Assembly: GCF_008974265.1 (NCBI RefSeq)
Contig: NZ_BKZW01000001.1
Location: 4,030,001 to 4,094,000 of the forward strand
Reading direction: 5' to 3'
DNA length: 64,000 bases
Source of the DNA: Dictyobacter vulcani
Lineage (GTDB): Bacteria > Chloroflexota > Ktedonobacteria > Ktedonobacterales > Ktedonobacteraceae
Within the stretch, counting starts at the first letter, position 1, and every line of letters begins with the position of its first letter. This document shows, piece after piece, positions 18,825 through 28,100 of the stretch. The notes under the pieces were generated by a model that did not search any database, was not told the origin of the DNA, and saw only the letters and a list, made by a program, of their open reading frames with translations. The position numbers and the translations under genes are program-made.

Positions 18825-18875
18825 AAAAAACCCAGAGCAAGGCAAATACATGTTTTGTTCGCCAATGCTCTGGGG
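18825..18875 (-). terminator. terminator of a small transcription unit upstream of birA
   Basis: On the minus strand the stem cccagagca / tgctctggg, with an inner gcc/ggc pairing, is followed by TTTTTT. It lies ~210 nt downstream of a consensus promoter and ~215 nt before birA. It could end an independent short RNA or act as an attenuator for birA. Confidence 0.75.
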
Positions 18876-18967
18876 GTGCTGCACAGACAGGGAAATTGCC
18901 TTACCTGCCAGTGTGTGTTTGTTTAAACCCTCACCAAGCTCCAAAGCCAGGTGCTAGCGAATGTGGC

Positions 18968-19042
18968 TTAACGCCCCATTCCTCTCTGCTGGAAGGTGCG
19001 GGATTCAACAACGCTGCCTGCGCAGCGATTATGTTCGTCCAT
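18968..19042 (-). CDS. 24-codon small ORF with promoter and strong Shine-Dalgarno
   Basis: ATG at 19042 encodes MDEHNRCAGSVV plus twelve more residues and a TAA at 18968-18970. AAAGGAGGTG, a near-perfect Shine-Dalgarno, lies 7 nt upstream. A textbook promoter lies just before that and a terminator ~95 nt after the stop. The peptide is hydrophilic with no signal or membrane segment and matches nothing I recognise. It may be a free small protein or a leader peptide that couples translation to the downstream terminator ahead of birA. Confidence 0.5.
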   Translation of the reverse strand: MDEHNRCAGSVVESRTFQQRGMGR

Positions 19043-19069
19043 TACACACCACCTCCTTTCGATGTCGAT

Positions 19070-19099
19070 ATTGTACCATCGAGATTTAACTGTTGTCAA
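19070..19099 (-). promoter_or_regulatory. sigma-70-type promoter for the small ORF
   Basis: The minus strand has TTGACA (19094-19099), an 18-nt spacer and TACAAT (19070-19075). Confidence 0.75.
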
Positions 19100-20140
19100 G
19101 CTTTATCTTAAAATTCATTCAGGACATCGTAGCGATTGATACGCACAAATGGCTTGTCATGTGCCTTTACACTCTACCATTCATTGTGAATATTGTGTGA
19201 AAACACAGTGTTTTATGTCATTATGCCTGCTTGTAAAGAACTTCCTTTGCTATGGTAAAGAGAATCATAGCTGTTTACCACACCTTATTTAAGCTAAGAG
19301 CGTGTCTGCGATTCACACTGATCGGGAGCGTCGCGATCAGGCGCACTCAGGCACTGAAGTGCCCATATTTCCACCACAGCATACAATGTTTAAGCGCCGC
19401 AGGCGCGAACAAGGTTTTTAGTATGGTGTGTCAAAAATGGGCCGGGCCCATTTTTGACACACCATACTAAAAAGAATCATGGGCGCTTTAGTGCCCGAGT
19501 GCGGCTGGTAGCACGCTTCCCCAATGAGAGTGGAGAGCAAACACTATCCACTAATATATTCTATAGTTGAACTGGTACGTTATGGGAAAGATATGGCATC
19601 CCCAGATGATCATATGCTATACTAGTGTAAGTAACAGATAAGAGGGTAGTGTAGAATGAGGAGGATGGGAGATCTGTTCTGCCTGTTGTGCTCCATGCCA
19701 TCACTGTATCACTGTGGACCCGTTTCAATGTAGCGATCGGCATTTGCATCCTCTCTGGAGCTTCCAACTGCCGAGAAACTTTTGGCCATAATCTGGCCTG
19801 TTTGGATCTAGCAAGCAGTGACAATCGTGATGAATATGTAGCCTGTGACATGGCAACTGCATACACAGGATATGTTGTCTGTTTCCAATTTAGCATTTAT
19901 TCGTGAGATCATTGCAACTCATTTGAATGGAAAGAGATAGCACTCTGTATTCCAACCGACAGTGGCACTTCATACTTTTTCGTCTGACTGATACGGCCAG
20001 GATGTCTATGTGTCCAGGCAGTCAGTTTTCGATGCTGAAAAGCTTGTACTGCTGAGAGCCGTCGTCGGTAAAAAAAAGTGTCCGGTGCTTCGCGTGCGTT
20101 GGTTGGAAGAGTAGTAGAAGCGAAGGAAGGAGGACTTTTT
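19100..20140. other. gene-poor spacer
   Basis: About 1 kb without a credible gene. It holds the 59-bp palindrome at 19415-19473, flanked by short GC-rich inverted motifs (gatcgggagcgtcgcgatc near 19319-19338; gcgccgcaggcgc near 19394-19406). No tRNA, known ncRNA or riboswitch pattern was recognised. Confidence 0.6.
19415..19473. repeat. 59-bp perfect palindrome
   Basis: A 29-nt arm (tttttagtatggtgtgtcaa then aaatgggcc) and its exact reverse complement are separated by one G at 19444. T-rich and A-rich ends would also let it act as a very strong bidirectional terminator. The outer TAGTA...TGTCAAA pattern resembles the CTAGTAC..TGTCAAAC ends of the CTAG repeat family in this window. Confidence 0.9.
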
Positions 20141-20320
20141 ATGCAGCAATATATGGATCTGCTCGTCGATGCCCTCCTGGATGAGGGTTTTACTGTAGAG
20201 GAAGCTCAACGACTCATTCAACTTCAGCAAGAGTACGAAGAGCGCAAAGCCACCGAAGAGACCAATCATCATCGTTTTGTACGCTGGCTTGTAGAGCATG
20301 GGCGGTTTAGTGAGTGGTAG
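20141..20320 (+). CDS. 59-aa hypothetical protein
   Basis: The ATG at 20141 follows AAGGAGGAC with good spacing; a longer frame from 20078 has no ribosome site. The peptide (MQQYMDLLVDALLDEGF...) is amphipathic with an acidic helix, EEAQRLIQLQQEYEERK, and a basic/aromatic end (HHRFVRWLVEHGRFSEW). No family is recognised. It lies 216 nt upstream of the sugar nucleotidyltransferase gene on the same strand, but a promoter and a hairpin separate them. Confidence 0.6.
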   Translation: MQQYMDLLVDALLDEGFTVEEAQRLIQLQQEYEERKATEETNHHRFVRWLVEHGRFSEW

Positions 20321-20397
20321 TGATGCTGGGATAGAATAGTATGCACTCTTACGAGGAGTGTGTACGGCTATTGGTCAATAGCGTACGAAAAGTTACC

Positions 20398-20472
20398 TTG
20401 CGGGGCTCTTCGTGGATGTTGTACAATGAAGATAGCGGAGCAGATGGGACGGCGTGGCATTGCTACGCCGTC
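20398..20472 (+). promoter_or_regulatory. promoter and 5'-UTR hairpin of the nucleotidyltransferase gene
   Basis: TTGCGG (20398-20403) and TACAAT (20422-20427) are 18 nt apart. A strong hairpin gacggcgt / acgccgtc (20448-20472) with a short T stretch lies near the start of the transcript, either as an attenuator or as a 5' stabiliser. Confidence 0.45.
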
Positions 20473-20536
20473 TTTATATTTCCTATAACAGCCCGGGTAA
20501 CTATGCAAGTTGCCCCGATACACAAGGGAGGCCTCT

Positions 20537-23038
20537 ATGAAAGCGGTTGTAATGGCCGGCGGGGAAGGATCGAGGCTACGTCCATTGACGATTCGACGTC
20601 CAAAACCGATGGTTCCTATCGTGGGCAAGCCTGTGATGGAGCACATCCTCAACTTGTTGAAGCGTCATGGCATCACCGAGGTCGTCGTCACCGTTCAGTA
20701 TCTGGCAAGTAATATCGAAGATTACTTTGGCAATGGTTCACAACTGGGTATGCGTATTACCTACTCGCGTGAAGATGTACCTCTGGGTACGGCGGGTAGC
20801 GTGAAAAATGCCGAAGACCAACTGACTGAGCCATTCCTCGTGATTAGTGGGGACGCCCTCACTGATTATGATTTGACAGAACTGATCAAGTATCATAACG
20901 AAAAAAAATCTCTCGCAACTCTTCTTCTCGCGCATGTACATAATCCTCTTGAATATGGTGTCATCATTACCAATGAAGACGGCCATATTACCCAGTTCCT
21001 GGAAAAACCGAGCTGGGGAGAAGTGTTTAGCGATACTATTAATACAGGTATCTATGTCCTTGATCCCAAAGTATTTAGCTACTTTGAGCGGGATAAGCAG
21101 TTTGACTTTAGCCAGGAACTCTTCCCGATGATGTTGAAGCAGGGAGATCCGATTTATGGCTATGTGGCTCCTGAGGGCTACTGGTGCGATGTCGGTAACC
21201 TGGGTGAATACATGCGGGCGAATGCGGATATGCTCCAACATAATGTGAATCTTGACATTCCTGCCCACCATCTTGGTAATAACATCTGGTGTGAAGAGGG
21301 AGCAGAGATTCATGAGGATGCGCAACTGTACGGTCCGGTCTATTTAGGACGGGATTGTAAGGTGCGCGCCGGGGCGATTATCCATGGTCCAAGCATGATT
21401 GGTAGCTATTCGATTATTGATGAGCGCGCGCAGGTTGATCGCAGTATTGTCTGGAACAACTCGTATATCGGGGATCGTGCTGAACTGCGTGGGGCGATTG
21501 TTGGTTCGTCTTCAAATATCAAGAGTAAAGCCGTGATGTTTGAGGGCTCGGTAATCGGTGATAATTCCATTATTCAGGATGGGGCGATCATTCAACCGAA
21601 CGTGAAGATCTGGCCTGATAAAGAGATTGAGGCCGGGGCTGTCGTGAATACCAGCATTATCTGGGGTTCGCAGGGACGCCGTGGACTCTTTAGTCGCTAT
21701 GGTGTTACTGGCCTGGTTAATGTGGATTTGACGCCAGAGTTCGCGACTAAACTGGGTGCTGCCTATGGTGGAATTCTACCTAAAGGTTCGGCCGTCTGCT
21801 TGAATCGTGATACCCATCGTACTTCTCGTATGATTAAGCGTGGCATCAATGCTGGCTTACCGTCAGCAGGTATTAATGTTCACGATATTAATCAGGTGCC
21901 GCTGCCTGTTGCACGCTACTTTATTCGTACTACTGAAGCCGTTGGTGGTGTCCATGTCAGTATGTCTCCTGTAGACCAGCGTGTGGTGGAAATTAAAATT
22001 TTTGATCAAAATGGTCTGGATATCAATAAAACAACCGAACGTAAGATTGAGAATTTATACTTCCGTGAGGATTTCCGTCGCGTTTATATTGATGAGATCG
22101 GGGCGATTGATGTCTTAAGCACGAAGGATATTGATGGGCACTATCTTGAGGGCTTTAACCGCGTTGTGGATTACGAGGCGGTGCGCAGGCGTAAGTTCCA
22201 ACTGGTTGTGGACTATGCTCATGGTAGTACCAACGAGATGTTCTCGAAGATTCTGAGCAATCTGGGTTGTGAAGTCATTGTGTTGAACTCGGACTCAGAA
22301 GAGGCTAATCCTTCCCGTACACCGGATGAGCTAAGCAAAGATATGCAGCGCCTGGCCACGATTAGTTCGGCATTGAATACCGATATGGGTATTCGTATCG
22401 ATCCCAGTGGTGAGCGTATCTCGGTCGTGGATGATCGTGGTCGCATTCTGGATGGTATGAAGATATTGTCAGTGATGACCAGCCTTTTCTTGCGTCGCCA
22501 TCGCAACGGGACCGTGGCGGCTCCGGTGACCGCACCGAGTGCTCTGGAGCATATTGCGAAGCGCTATGATGGTCATATTCAGCATACCAAAGTGCTCCCC
22601 CATGCTTTGATGACGGCGGCGGGCCGTGAAGGTGTGGTTCTGGTCGGAGATGGCAGCGGCCAATTTGCCTTCCCCGAACTCCATCCTGCCTTTGATGGCA
22701 TGCTGGCCGTAGCCAAGCTGTTGGAACTGCTGTCTACCTTTGAGATGCGCTTATCCGAGGTCGTGGATGATCTTCCTGCTTATTATATGAGCAGTACACG
22801 CGTTAATTGTCCCTGGGAACACAAGGGCAAGGTTATGCGTATCTTGAGCGAACAGTACCGTGAGCGACGTGCCAAGCCAATCGATGGTATTAAGATTGAC
22901 CTGGGTAAAGAGTGGGTACTGGTGCTTCCGGATGCGGATGGTCCATTCTTCCATGTGTTTGCCGAGTCTGTTTCTACCGAACATGCTCAGGCCCTGGCGG
23001 AAAAATATGCACGCGTGGTGAGTGGTCTACAGCAGTAG
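20537..23038 (+). CDS. sugar-1-phosphate nucleotidyltransferase fused to a phosphomutase-like domain
   Basis: 833 aa from the ATG at 20537 (AAGGGAGG upstream). Residues 1-230 form a nucleotidyltransferase with MAGGEGSRLRPLT and the RPKPMVPIVGKP Lys. Residues ~240-370 are a left-handed beta-helix of hexapeptide repeats. Residues ~380-833 are phosphoglucomutase/phosphomannomutase-like. The architecture is that of mannose-1-phosphate guanylyltransferase fusions. The usual phosphoserine loop TASHNP is not present; the equivalent region reads GGVHVSMSPVDQRVVEIK. The mutase half may therefore be inactive or regulatory. It probably supplies a nucleotide sugar for glycan synthesis. An epimerase gene converges from downstream. 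Confidence 0.85.
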   Translation: MKAVVMAGGEGSRLRPLTIRRPKPMVPIVGKPVMEHILNLLKRHGITEVVVTVQYLASNIEDYFGNGSQLGMRITYSREDVPLGTAGSVKNAEDQLTEPFLVISGDALTDYDLTELIKYHNEKKSLATLLLAHVHNPLEYGVIITNEDGHITQFLEKPSWGEVFSDTINTGIYVLDPKVFSYFERDKQFDFSQELFPMMLKQGDPIYGYVAPEGYWCDVGNLGEYMRANADMLQHNVNLDIPAHHLGNNIWCEEGAEIHEDAQLYGPVYLGRDCKVRAGAIIHGPSMIGSYSIIDERAQVDRSIVWNNSYIGDRAELRGAIVGSSSNIKSKAVMFEGSVIGDNSIIQDGAIIQPNVKIWPDKEIEAGAVVNTSIIWGSQGRRGLFSRYGVTGLVNVDLTPEFATKLGAAYGGILPKGSAVCLNRDTHRTSRMIKRGINAGLPSAGINVHDINQVPLPVARYFIRTTEAVGGVHVSMSPVDQRVVEIKIFDQNGLDINKTTERKIENLYFREDFRRVYIDEIGAIDVLSTKDIDGHYLEGFNRVVDYEAVRRRKFQLVVDYAHGSTNEMFSKILSNLGCEVIVLNSDSEEANPSRTPDELSKDMQRLATISSALNTDMGIRIDPSGERISVVDDRGRILDGMKILSVMTSLFLRRHRNGTVAAPVTAPSALEHIAKRYDGHIQHTKVLPHALMTAAGREGVVLVGDGSGQFAFPELHPAFDGMLAVAKLLELLSTFEMRLSEVVDDLPAYYMSSTRVNCPWEHKGKVMRILSEQYRERRAKPIDGIKIDLGKEWVLVLPDADGPFFHVFAESVSTEHAQALAEKYARVVSGLQQ

Positions 23039-23046
23039 GCACTACT

Positions 23047-23090
23047 CAAAAAAAAGGACTGGTCGAATATATCTCGATCAGTCCTTTTTT
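23047..23090. terminator. terminator between convergent genes
   Basis: aaaaaaaaggactggtcga / tcgatcagtcctttttt forms a strong hairpin with A and T tracts on either side. Confidence 0.85.
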
Positions 23091-23105
23091 GTATTTGTTT
23101 GCAGG

Positions 23106-24113
23106 TCAGGCTCTTGAGAGGGTAGCTTCAGCTGCAATGACAAACCTGGGAGCGTCAAACTCTCTCACGTGTGCTGGCAGTTGTTGTTCTGGCAGCAGGC
23201 GCAGCATCGCCTGTCGAATACCATCGGATAGTGTGACGCCTGGTTGCCAGCCTAACAGATGGCGTGCGCGCGTATTATCCAGGATAATCGAAGACGTTTC
23301 TAGATGTGGACCAGAGAGATAGATGGGCTCTTGCTGGCTATTCTGCATGATTGCTAGCATATGATAGAGCTGATTTAATGAGCAGCCCTGACCAGTACTG
23401 ATATGGAGGGTCCGATTTTCGCTACGAACCAGATTTTTCAGTAAGTGCAGATTGGCCTGGATCACATCGTCAATGAAGATGTGGTCACGCACCTCATTGC
23501 CGCTGCCGCGAATAATGGGACGCTTGTGCTCATGAAGCATGTGTATAAAGTAGCTGAGCGGATGATGATGGGGTGTGATACGGATTTCGCCATAGATATC
23601 TGCATAGCGCAGAATCGTATGTTTGAGTCCATATTGTTGTGTATAATAGCGCGCATACCATTCTCCTGCCAGCTTGCTTATATCCTGCGCGCTGCGCGGT
23701 TGCAGGCAGGTTTCTTCCGGGAGCGGCAACAGTTCGGGCGTGACTCTTCCGTACAGATTATTTCCGCCGGAGGCAAAGATAAACTGTTTTACTGAGGCAC
23801 TAACACAGCTATCCAGGACATTGATTAAGCCTCTCACGTGGACATCTGCGTCCGTCAGGGTGTGTGCGCCCGTTCCTGTTTCGTGTCGTTGAGTTGCATG
23901 GTGGCTAACGAGATCTGGACGTTCCGCCTGGAATATGTCCTGCAGTTTTCTATCGCGTATATCTACTTGATAGAAACGTGCACGTGGATCGATAGCTTCT
24001 GCTGATCCTGTGACAAGGCTATCGATCACAATGACATCGTGTCCAGCGTCTTGATATGCTTTCGTTAGATGGCTTCCGACGAAACCAGCTCCACCGGTGA
24101 TAGCTATTTTCAT
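23106..24113 (-). CDS. NAD-dependent epimerase/dehydratase (extended SDR) lacking the YxxxK tyrosine
   Basis: 335 aa from the ATG at 24113 (GGAGAGG upstream). The N-terminal NAD-binding motif ITGGAGFVGSH is intact and the fold continues with VVIDSLVTGS and FASGGNNLYG, as in UDP-glucose 4-epimerases. At the catalytic site the sequence is SAQDISKLAGEWY: the Lys and following Leu-Ala-Gly-Glu are conserved, but the Tyr of YxxxK is replaced by Gln. The enzyme may use another base or be catalytically altered. Probable role is nucleotide-sugar conversion, consistent with the convergent nucleotidyltransferase gene. Confidence 0.82.
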   Translation of the reverse strand: MKIAITGGAGFVGSHLTKAYQDAGHDVIVIDSLVTGSAEAIDPRARFYQVDIRDRKLQDIFQAERPDLVSHHATQRHETGTGAHTLTDADVHVRGLINVLDSCVSASVKQFIFASGGNNLYGRVTPELLPLPEETCLQPRSAQDISKLAGEWYARYYTQQYGLKHTILRYADIYGEIRITPHHHPLSYFIHMLHEHKRPIIRGSGNEVRDHIFIDDVIQANLHLLKNLVRSENRTLHISTGQGCSLNQLYHMLAIMQNSQQEPIYLSGPHLETSSIILDNTRARHLLGWQPGVTLSDGIRQAMLRLLPEQQLPAHVREFDAPRFVIAAEATLSRA

Positions 24114-24154
24114 ACTGGGCCTCTCCATGTATTATTTTTAGTCTCTATCTTATG

Positions 24155-24297
24155 CCAGTTTCAATGGCTGAGCTGCAGCGATGTAGCGAGCCGCGACCGA
24201 GCGGCGTTCACGATTGCTTTTGTATAGCGTGCGTGCCATTTCAATGCTGCGTGCGCAGCCAGGCGTGAGTGTGCGGCGTTCACTCCATTGCTAAAGC
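24155..24297. repeat. imperfect direct repeat upstream of the epimerase gene
   Basis: Two diverged ~65-75-nt units: tttcaatggctgagctgcag...gcggcgttcacgattgct and tttcaatgctgcgtgcgcag...gcggcgttcactccattgct. No coding function is seen. Confidence 0.45.
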
Positions 24298-24319
24298 CGA
24301 ACTATCCACACTGCACGGT

Positions 24320-24487
24320 ATGAGAGAATATCTCTTGCTATCCCTCTCCCTATTAGTGTATGCATTTCCCCTATTGATATTGGTGCATCTTTTATCTAAT
24401 AAAAGAAATGAAGAAAAAACCCGTAGCCGCAGGCCTGCCGCATCGAAAAAAGAGCACGACTACGGGTTCGAATGGACTGATATATAG
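24320..24487 (+). CDS. possible 55-aa membrane protein (doubtful)
   Basis: The frame from ATG 24320 has one hydrophobic helix (LLLSLSLLVYAFPLLILVHLL) and a basic tail. There is no ribosome site, and the 3' half overlaps a minus-strand terminator, so it may be a chance ORF. Confidence 0.22.
   Translation: MREYLLLSLSLLVYAFPLLILVHLLSNKRNEEKTRSRRPAASKKEHDYGFEWTDI
24412..24468 (-). terminator. terminator of the excisionase-like gene
   Basis: On the minus strand the stem aacccgtag / ctacgggtt is followed by TTTTTTC, ~70 nt past the stop codon of the HTH gene. Confidence 0.6.
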
Positions 24488-24535
24488 AGTGTAAAAGTAG
24501 CGGTTAATAAAGCAGGTGAGAAGATGAAAAAACCA

Positions 24536-24790
24536 TCAGGCAGCTGGAAGAGCATCGCCGAGAAGAGATTCCAGGGTTGAACGTTTGATTCGGTAGGCCT
24601 GGCGTTTTCCACGGTGGGGCAGTGTAATTGCATCCAGGGCACTACTTTTAATCCAACGGCGTACAGTTGTGTCATCGACCCGTAAACGGCGTGCAACTTC
24701 GCGTACCGTCAACAGTTCATCCTTTTCCTCTGTCTTCTTCTGGTCTCCTACCTCAGACTGATGTTTATCTAAGACATTACTTTGTGGCAT
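24536..24790 (-). CDS. excisionase-family (HTH_17) DNA-binding protein
   Basis: 84 aa. After a charged ~25-residue N-terminus comes LLTVREVARRLRVDDTTVRR, the winged-helix motif of MerR/excisionase-like domains, then WIKSSALDAITLPHRGKRQA and an IKRSTLESLL ending. Such small proteins bind DNA as transcription regulators or as phage/ICE directionality factors. No integrase or phage gene is nearby, so a regulator is more likely. A nested palindrome of AAGGAC half-sites lies just upstream of the start and may be its own operator. Confidence 0.75.
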   Translation of the reverse strand: MPQSNVLDKHQSEVGDQKKTEEKDELLTVREVARRLRVDDTTVRRWIKSSALDAITLPHRGKRQAYRIKRSTLESLLGDALPAA

Positions 24791-24817
24791 AGAATCCCCT
24801 TTGGTGTATTGCTATTT

Positions 24818-24850
24818 AAGGACGGTCCTTAGTACATCCTAAGGACTAGT
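24818..24850. promoter_or_regulatory. AAGGAC palindromic operator candidate
   Basis: aaggacggtccttagtacat then cctaaggact contains the palindrome AAGGAC-CG-GTCCTT-like core and a further inverted pair, CCTTAG...CTAAGG. It lies 28-60 nt upstream of the excisionase-like start codon and ~260 nt upstream of polA. Confidence 0.45.
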
Positions 24851-25108
24851 CATGCTAACAGCAGTGTCCCGGCTCACAAGAGGATCTTCTTCGCGCTATG
24901 CTTGCGTTGAAATGCTCTATCGTGCAGCTTCTGGTATACCATGAGGAGGCAATAACACTGCCCGCCAGTTAACTATACTATACATCTCGACTCAAACATA
25001 TTAAAATACAGCAAGAGCAAATGTTACTTACAAGAAAGATGCATGCTTTTACCGGGTTCAGGCATAGAGCTTGGAATAGATATAGAAAAGATGGTTTTAT
25101 AAAGAGAA

Positions 25109-28100
25109 ATGACAGCAGAGATGAAACGCAAAAAACTGATTTTGATAGATGGACATGCCATTATCCATCGCGCTTTCCACGCTGTGCCAGAGGACCTTTC
25201 GACCAGTGCTGGTGAGCCAGTAAATGCCACGTTTGGCTTTACGTCGATGTTAATGAAAGCGTTACTTGAAGAAAAACCGGATTATATCGCGGTGACTTTT
25301 GATCGTCCTTCGCCAACGTTTCGGCACAAGGAATATAGCCTGTATAAAGCCCATCGTCCGGCTTTGCCTGATAATATGAAGCCGCAATTTGCCCGTATTC
25401 GCGAGGTGGTGGAGTCATTTGGGATTGCTATCTATGAGAAAGATGGCTTTGAGGCTGATGATGTGCTGGGTACGCTCTCGGTTCAGGGACGCAAGCTGGG
25501 GGTGGATACGGTTATTTATACAGGTGATATGGATACGCTGCAGCTGGTCAATGACCAGGTCACTGTCAAGGTTGCCAAGCGGGGTATTACCGAGGTCACG
25601 GACTATGATGAGCATGAAGTCAAGGTGCGCTATGGCTTTGAGCCGAAGATATTACCCGATTTCAAGGGTCTGGTCGGTGATAAGTCAGATAATATTCCTG
25701 GCGTGCCCGGTGTGGGTGAGAAGACGGCCAGTCGTTTACTTGGTGAGTATGGAGACCTGGAAGGTATTCTGGCCAACCTTGATAGCTTAAAACCAAAAGA
25801 ACAGAAATTGATCGGTGCGGCCTCCGAACAGGCGCGACAGAGTAAGTATCTGGCCACTATCGTGTTAGATGCACCCGTACAGCTGGATCTGGATGCCTGT
25901 CGGATGACACAGGTGGATGGTGATAAGGTGATGACGCTTTTCCGTCAGCTGGAATTCAGGACCTTGATTGAGCGCGCTCTGGCGCTTTTCCGTGAGCTCC
26001 ATATTCCTGTCTCGGATACCCACAGCTCGGCTTTATCCTCAACTCCATCAGGTACAGCCTCTGATCTGACTGATAAAACTGATATTGAGGCATTGGGTGA
26101 GAACCCGAGGTTTGCTCCTCCCATGGGTGTGGTGCCCATTGTCATGCCGCCGCTGCCTCCTGGTGAGGAGACGGCAGTGCCGCAGGATGTGCTGGAGCCG
26201 TTGTCGCTGCAAGCTTCCAGTGTTGAGCAGAACGCGAGTGCCCAGGTTGCAGTGGCTACCAAAGAGCCAGGGCCGGCCCAACTCAGTTTATTTGAAGTAG
26301 AGGCACCGCATGAAGAGGTGGTACATAAGCTACGCCTGCCCGGTCTGCCGAGTGCTGATAATGCCTTGCTCGCCGACCGTGAGAAGTACAAGCAGACCAA
26401 TACCCTGATCGTGAATAGCGAAGAAGCCCTGCGCATCCTGATTAAAAGCCTGACAGATGCAGGAAGCTTTGCGATTGATACCGAGACCACTTCCGATGAG
26501 CCTCGCCACGCGGAACTGGTGGGTATTTCACTCTCTATGGCACCTGGCGAAGCATACTATATTCCGGTTGGCCATAAGCAGACGCCAGACGGCCATGAGC
26601 CCGATACCCAGTTGTCCTGTGCTTATGTGCTGGAAAAGCTGAAGGTGGTGTTGGAGAACGAGCACGTCCTGAAATATATGCATAACGCCAAATATGATCT
26701 GGCGATCCTGTTGCGCTATGGTATTGATGTCAAAGGTCTGGCCTTTGATTCTATGCTGGGTGCGTACCTGGCTGAACCGGGCCGACGTGGCGTGGGACTC
26801 AAGGATCAGGCTTTTCAGCGCCTGGGTATTATGATGACGCCGATTAACGAACTGATTGGTTCGGGCAGCAAAATGATTAGTATGTCCCAGGTGCCGATTC
26901 GCAAGGCGGCCGATTATGCTGGCGCGGATGCTGATATGACCCTGCGCCTGGTCGAGCCGATTCAGGAGGAGTTACAGCAGCACGGCTTGATGGATATGTA
27001 TCAGCGCATCGAGTTACCGCTGATCACTGTGTTGATGCAGATGGAGTTGTATGGTGTGGCCCTGGATGGGACCTTCCTGCGTGAGTTTGGTCAGACGCTG
27101 GAGGAGCAACTGCACACGCAGGAGGATGCGATCTATGCGGCGGTTGGACATCGCTTCAATATTAATTCCACCAAACAACTGGCGGATGTGTTGTTTGTCG
27201 AGCTGCAATTGCCCACCGGTAAAAAAACCAAGACGGGCTATTCGGTGAACGCGGATGTGATTGAGGGACTGCGTGGCAAACATGAGGTGGTGGATTATCT
27301 GCTGGAGTATCGCCAGTTGAGTAAGCTGAAATCAACGTATATTGATGGCTTGCTGACCCTGATGGAGCCCCACACTGGTCGCGTGCATACATCCTTTAAT
27401 CAAACCATTGCTTCCAGTGGTCGACTTTCATCCAGTAATCCAAACCTGCAAAATATTCCAGTGCGCACAGAACTGGGACGCCAGATCCGTCGTGCCTTTA
27501 TCGCTGATCCCAGCTATGTCTTGCTCACGGCCGATTACTCACAGTTCGAGCTGCGCATTCTGGCCCATATTACACATGAGCCGCGTCTGGTTGAGGCTTT
27601 TACCAATGGTGAGGATATCCATACCATCACGGCCTCGACTCTCTTTAGTGTACCCGTGGAAGAGGTGACTAAAGATCAGCGCCGCCTGGCTAAGACGGTG
27701 GTGTATGCAGTGCTGTATGGGCAGTCTGCCTATGGACTGGCTATGGTTACTGGTATGACTAATGCCGAGTCGGCCGAGTTTATCAAGCACTACCATGAGA
27801 TTTTCCCCAACGTCAAAACCTATGTCGATAGCACGCTACAGCAGGCTCGGACCCAGGGATATGTCAATACGCTCTATGGACGTAAACGCTTCTTTCCTGA
27901 TATGCATGCGCTCTCCCATACTGAGCGGCAGGCGTTGGAGCGTGAGGCGATTAACATGCCGATCCAGGGAACCAATGCGGACCTGATCAAGATTGCGATG
28001 ATTCGTCTGCACCATGCGCTGAAAGAGAATCGCATGAAGACACGCATGATCCTGCAGGTACACGATGAGTTGGTATTTGAGGTACCTGTTGAAGAACTTG

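Noticed and set aside
18815..19070. 6S RNA, SRP RNA, tmRNA or tRNA-Sec in the birA upstream unit
   Set aside because: The characteristic helices and signature loops were not found; only a promoter, small ORF and terminator are supported.
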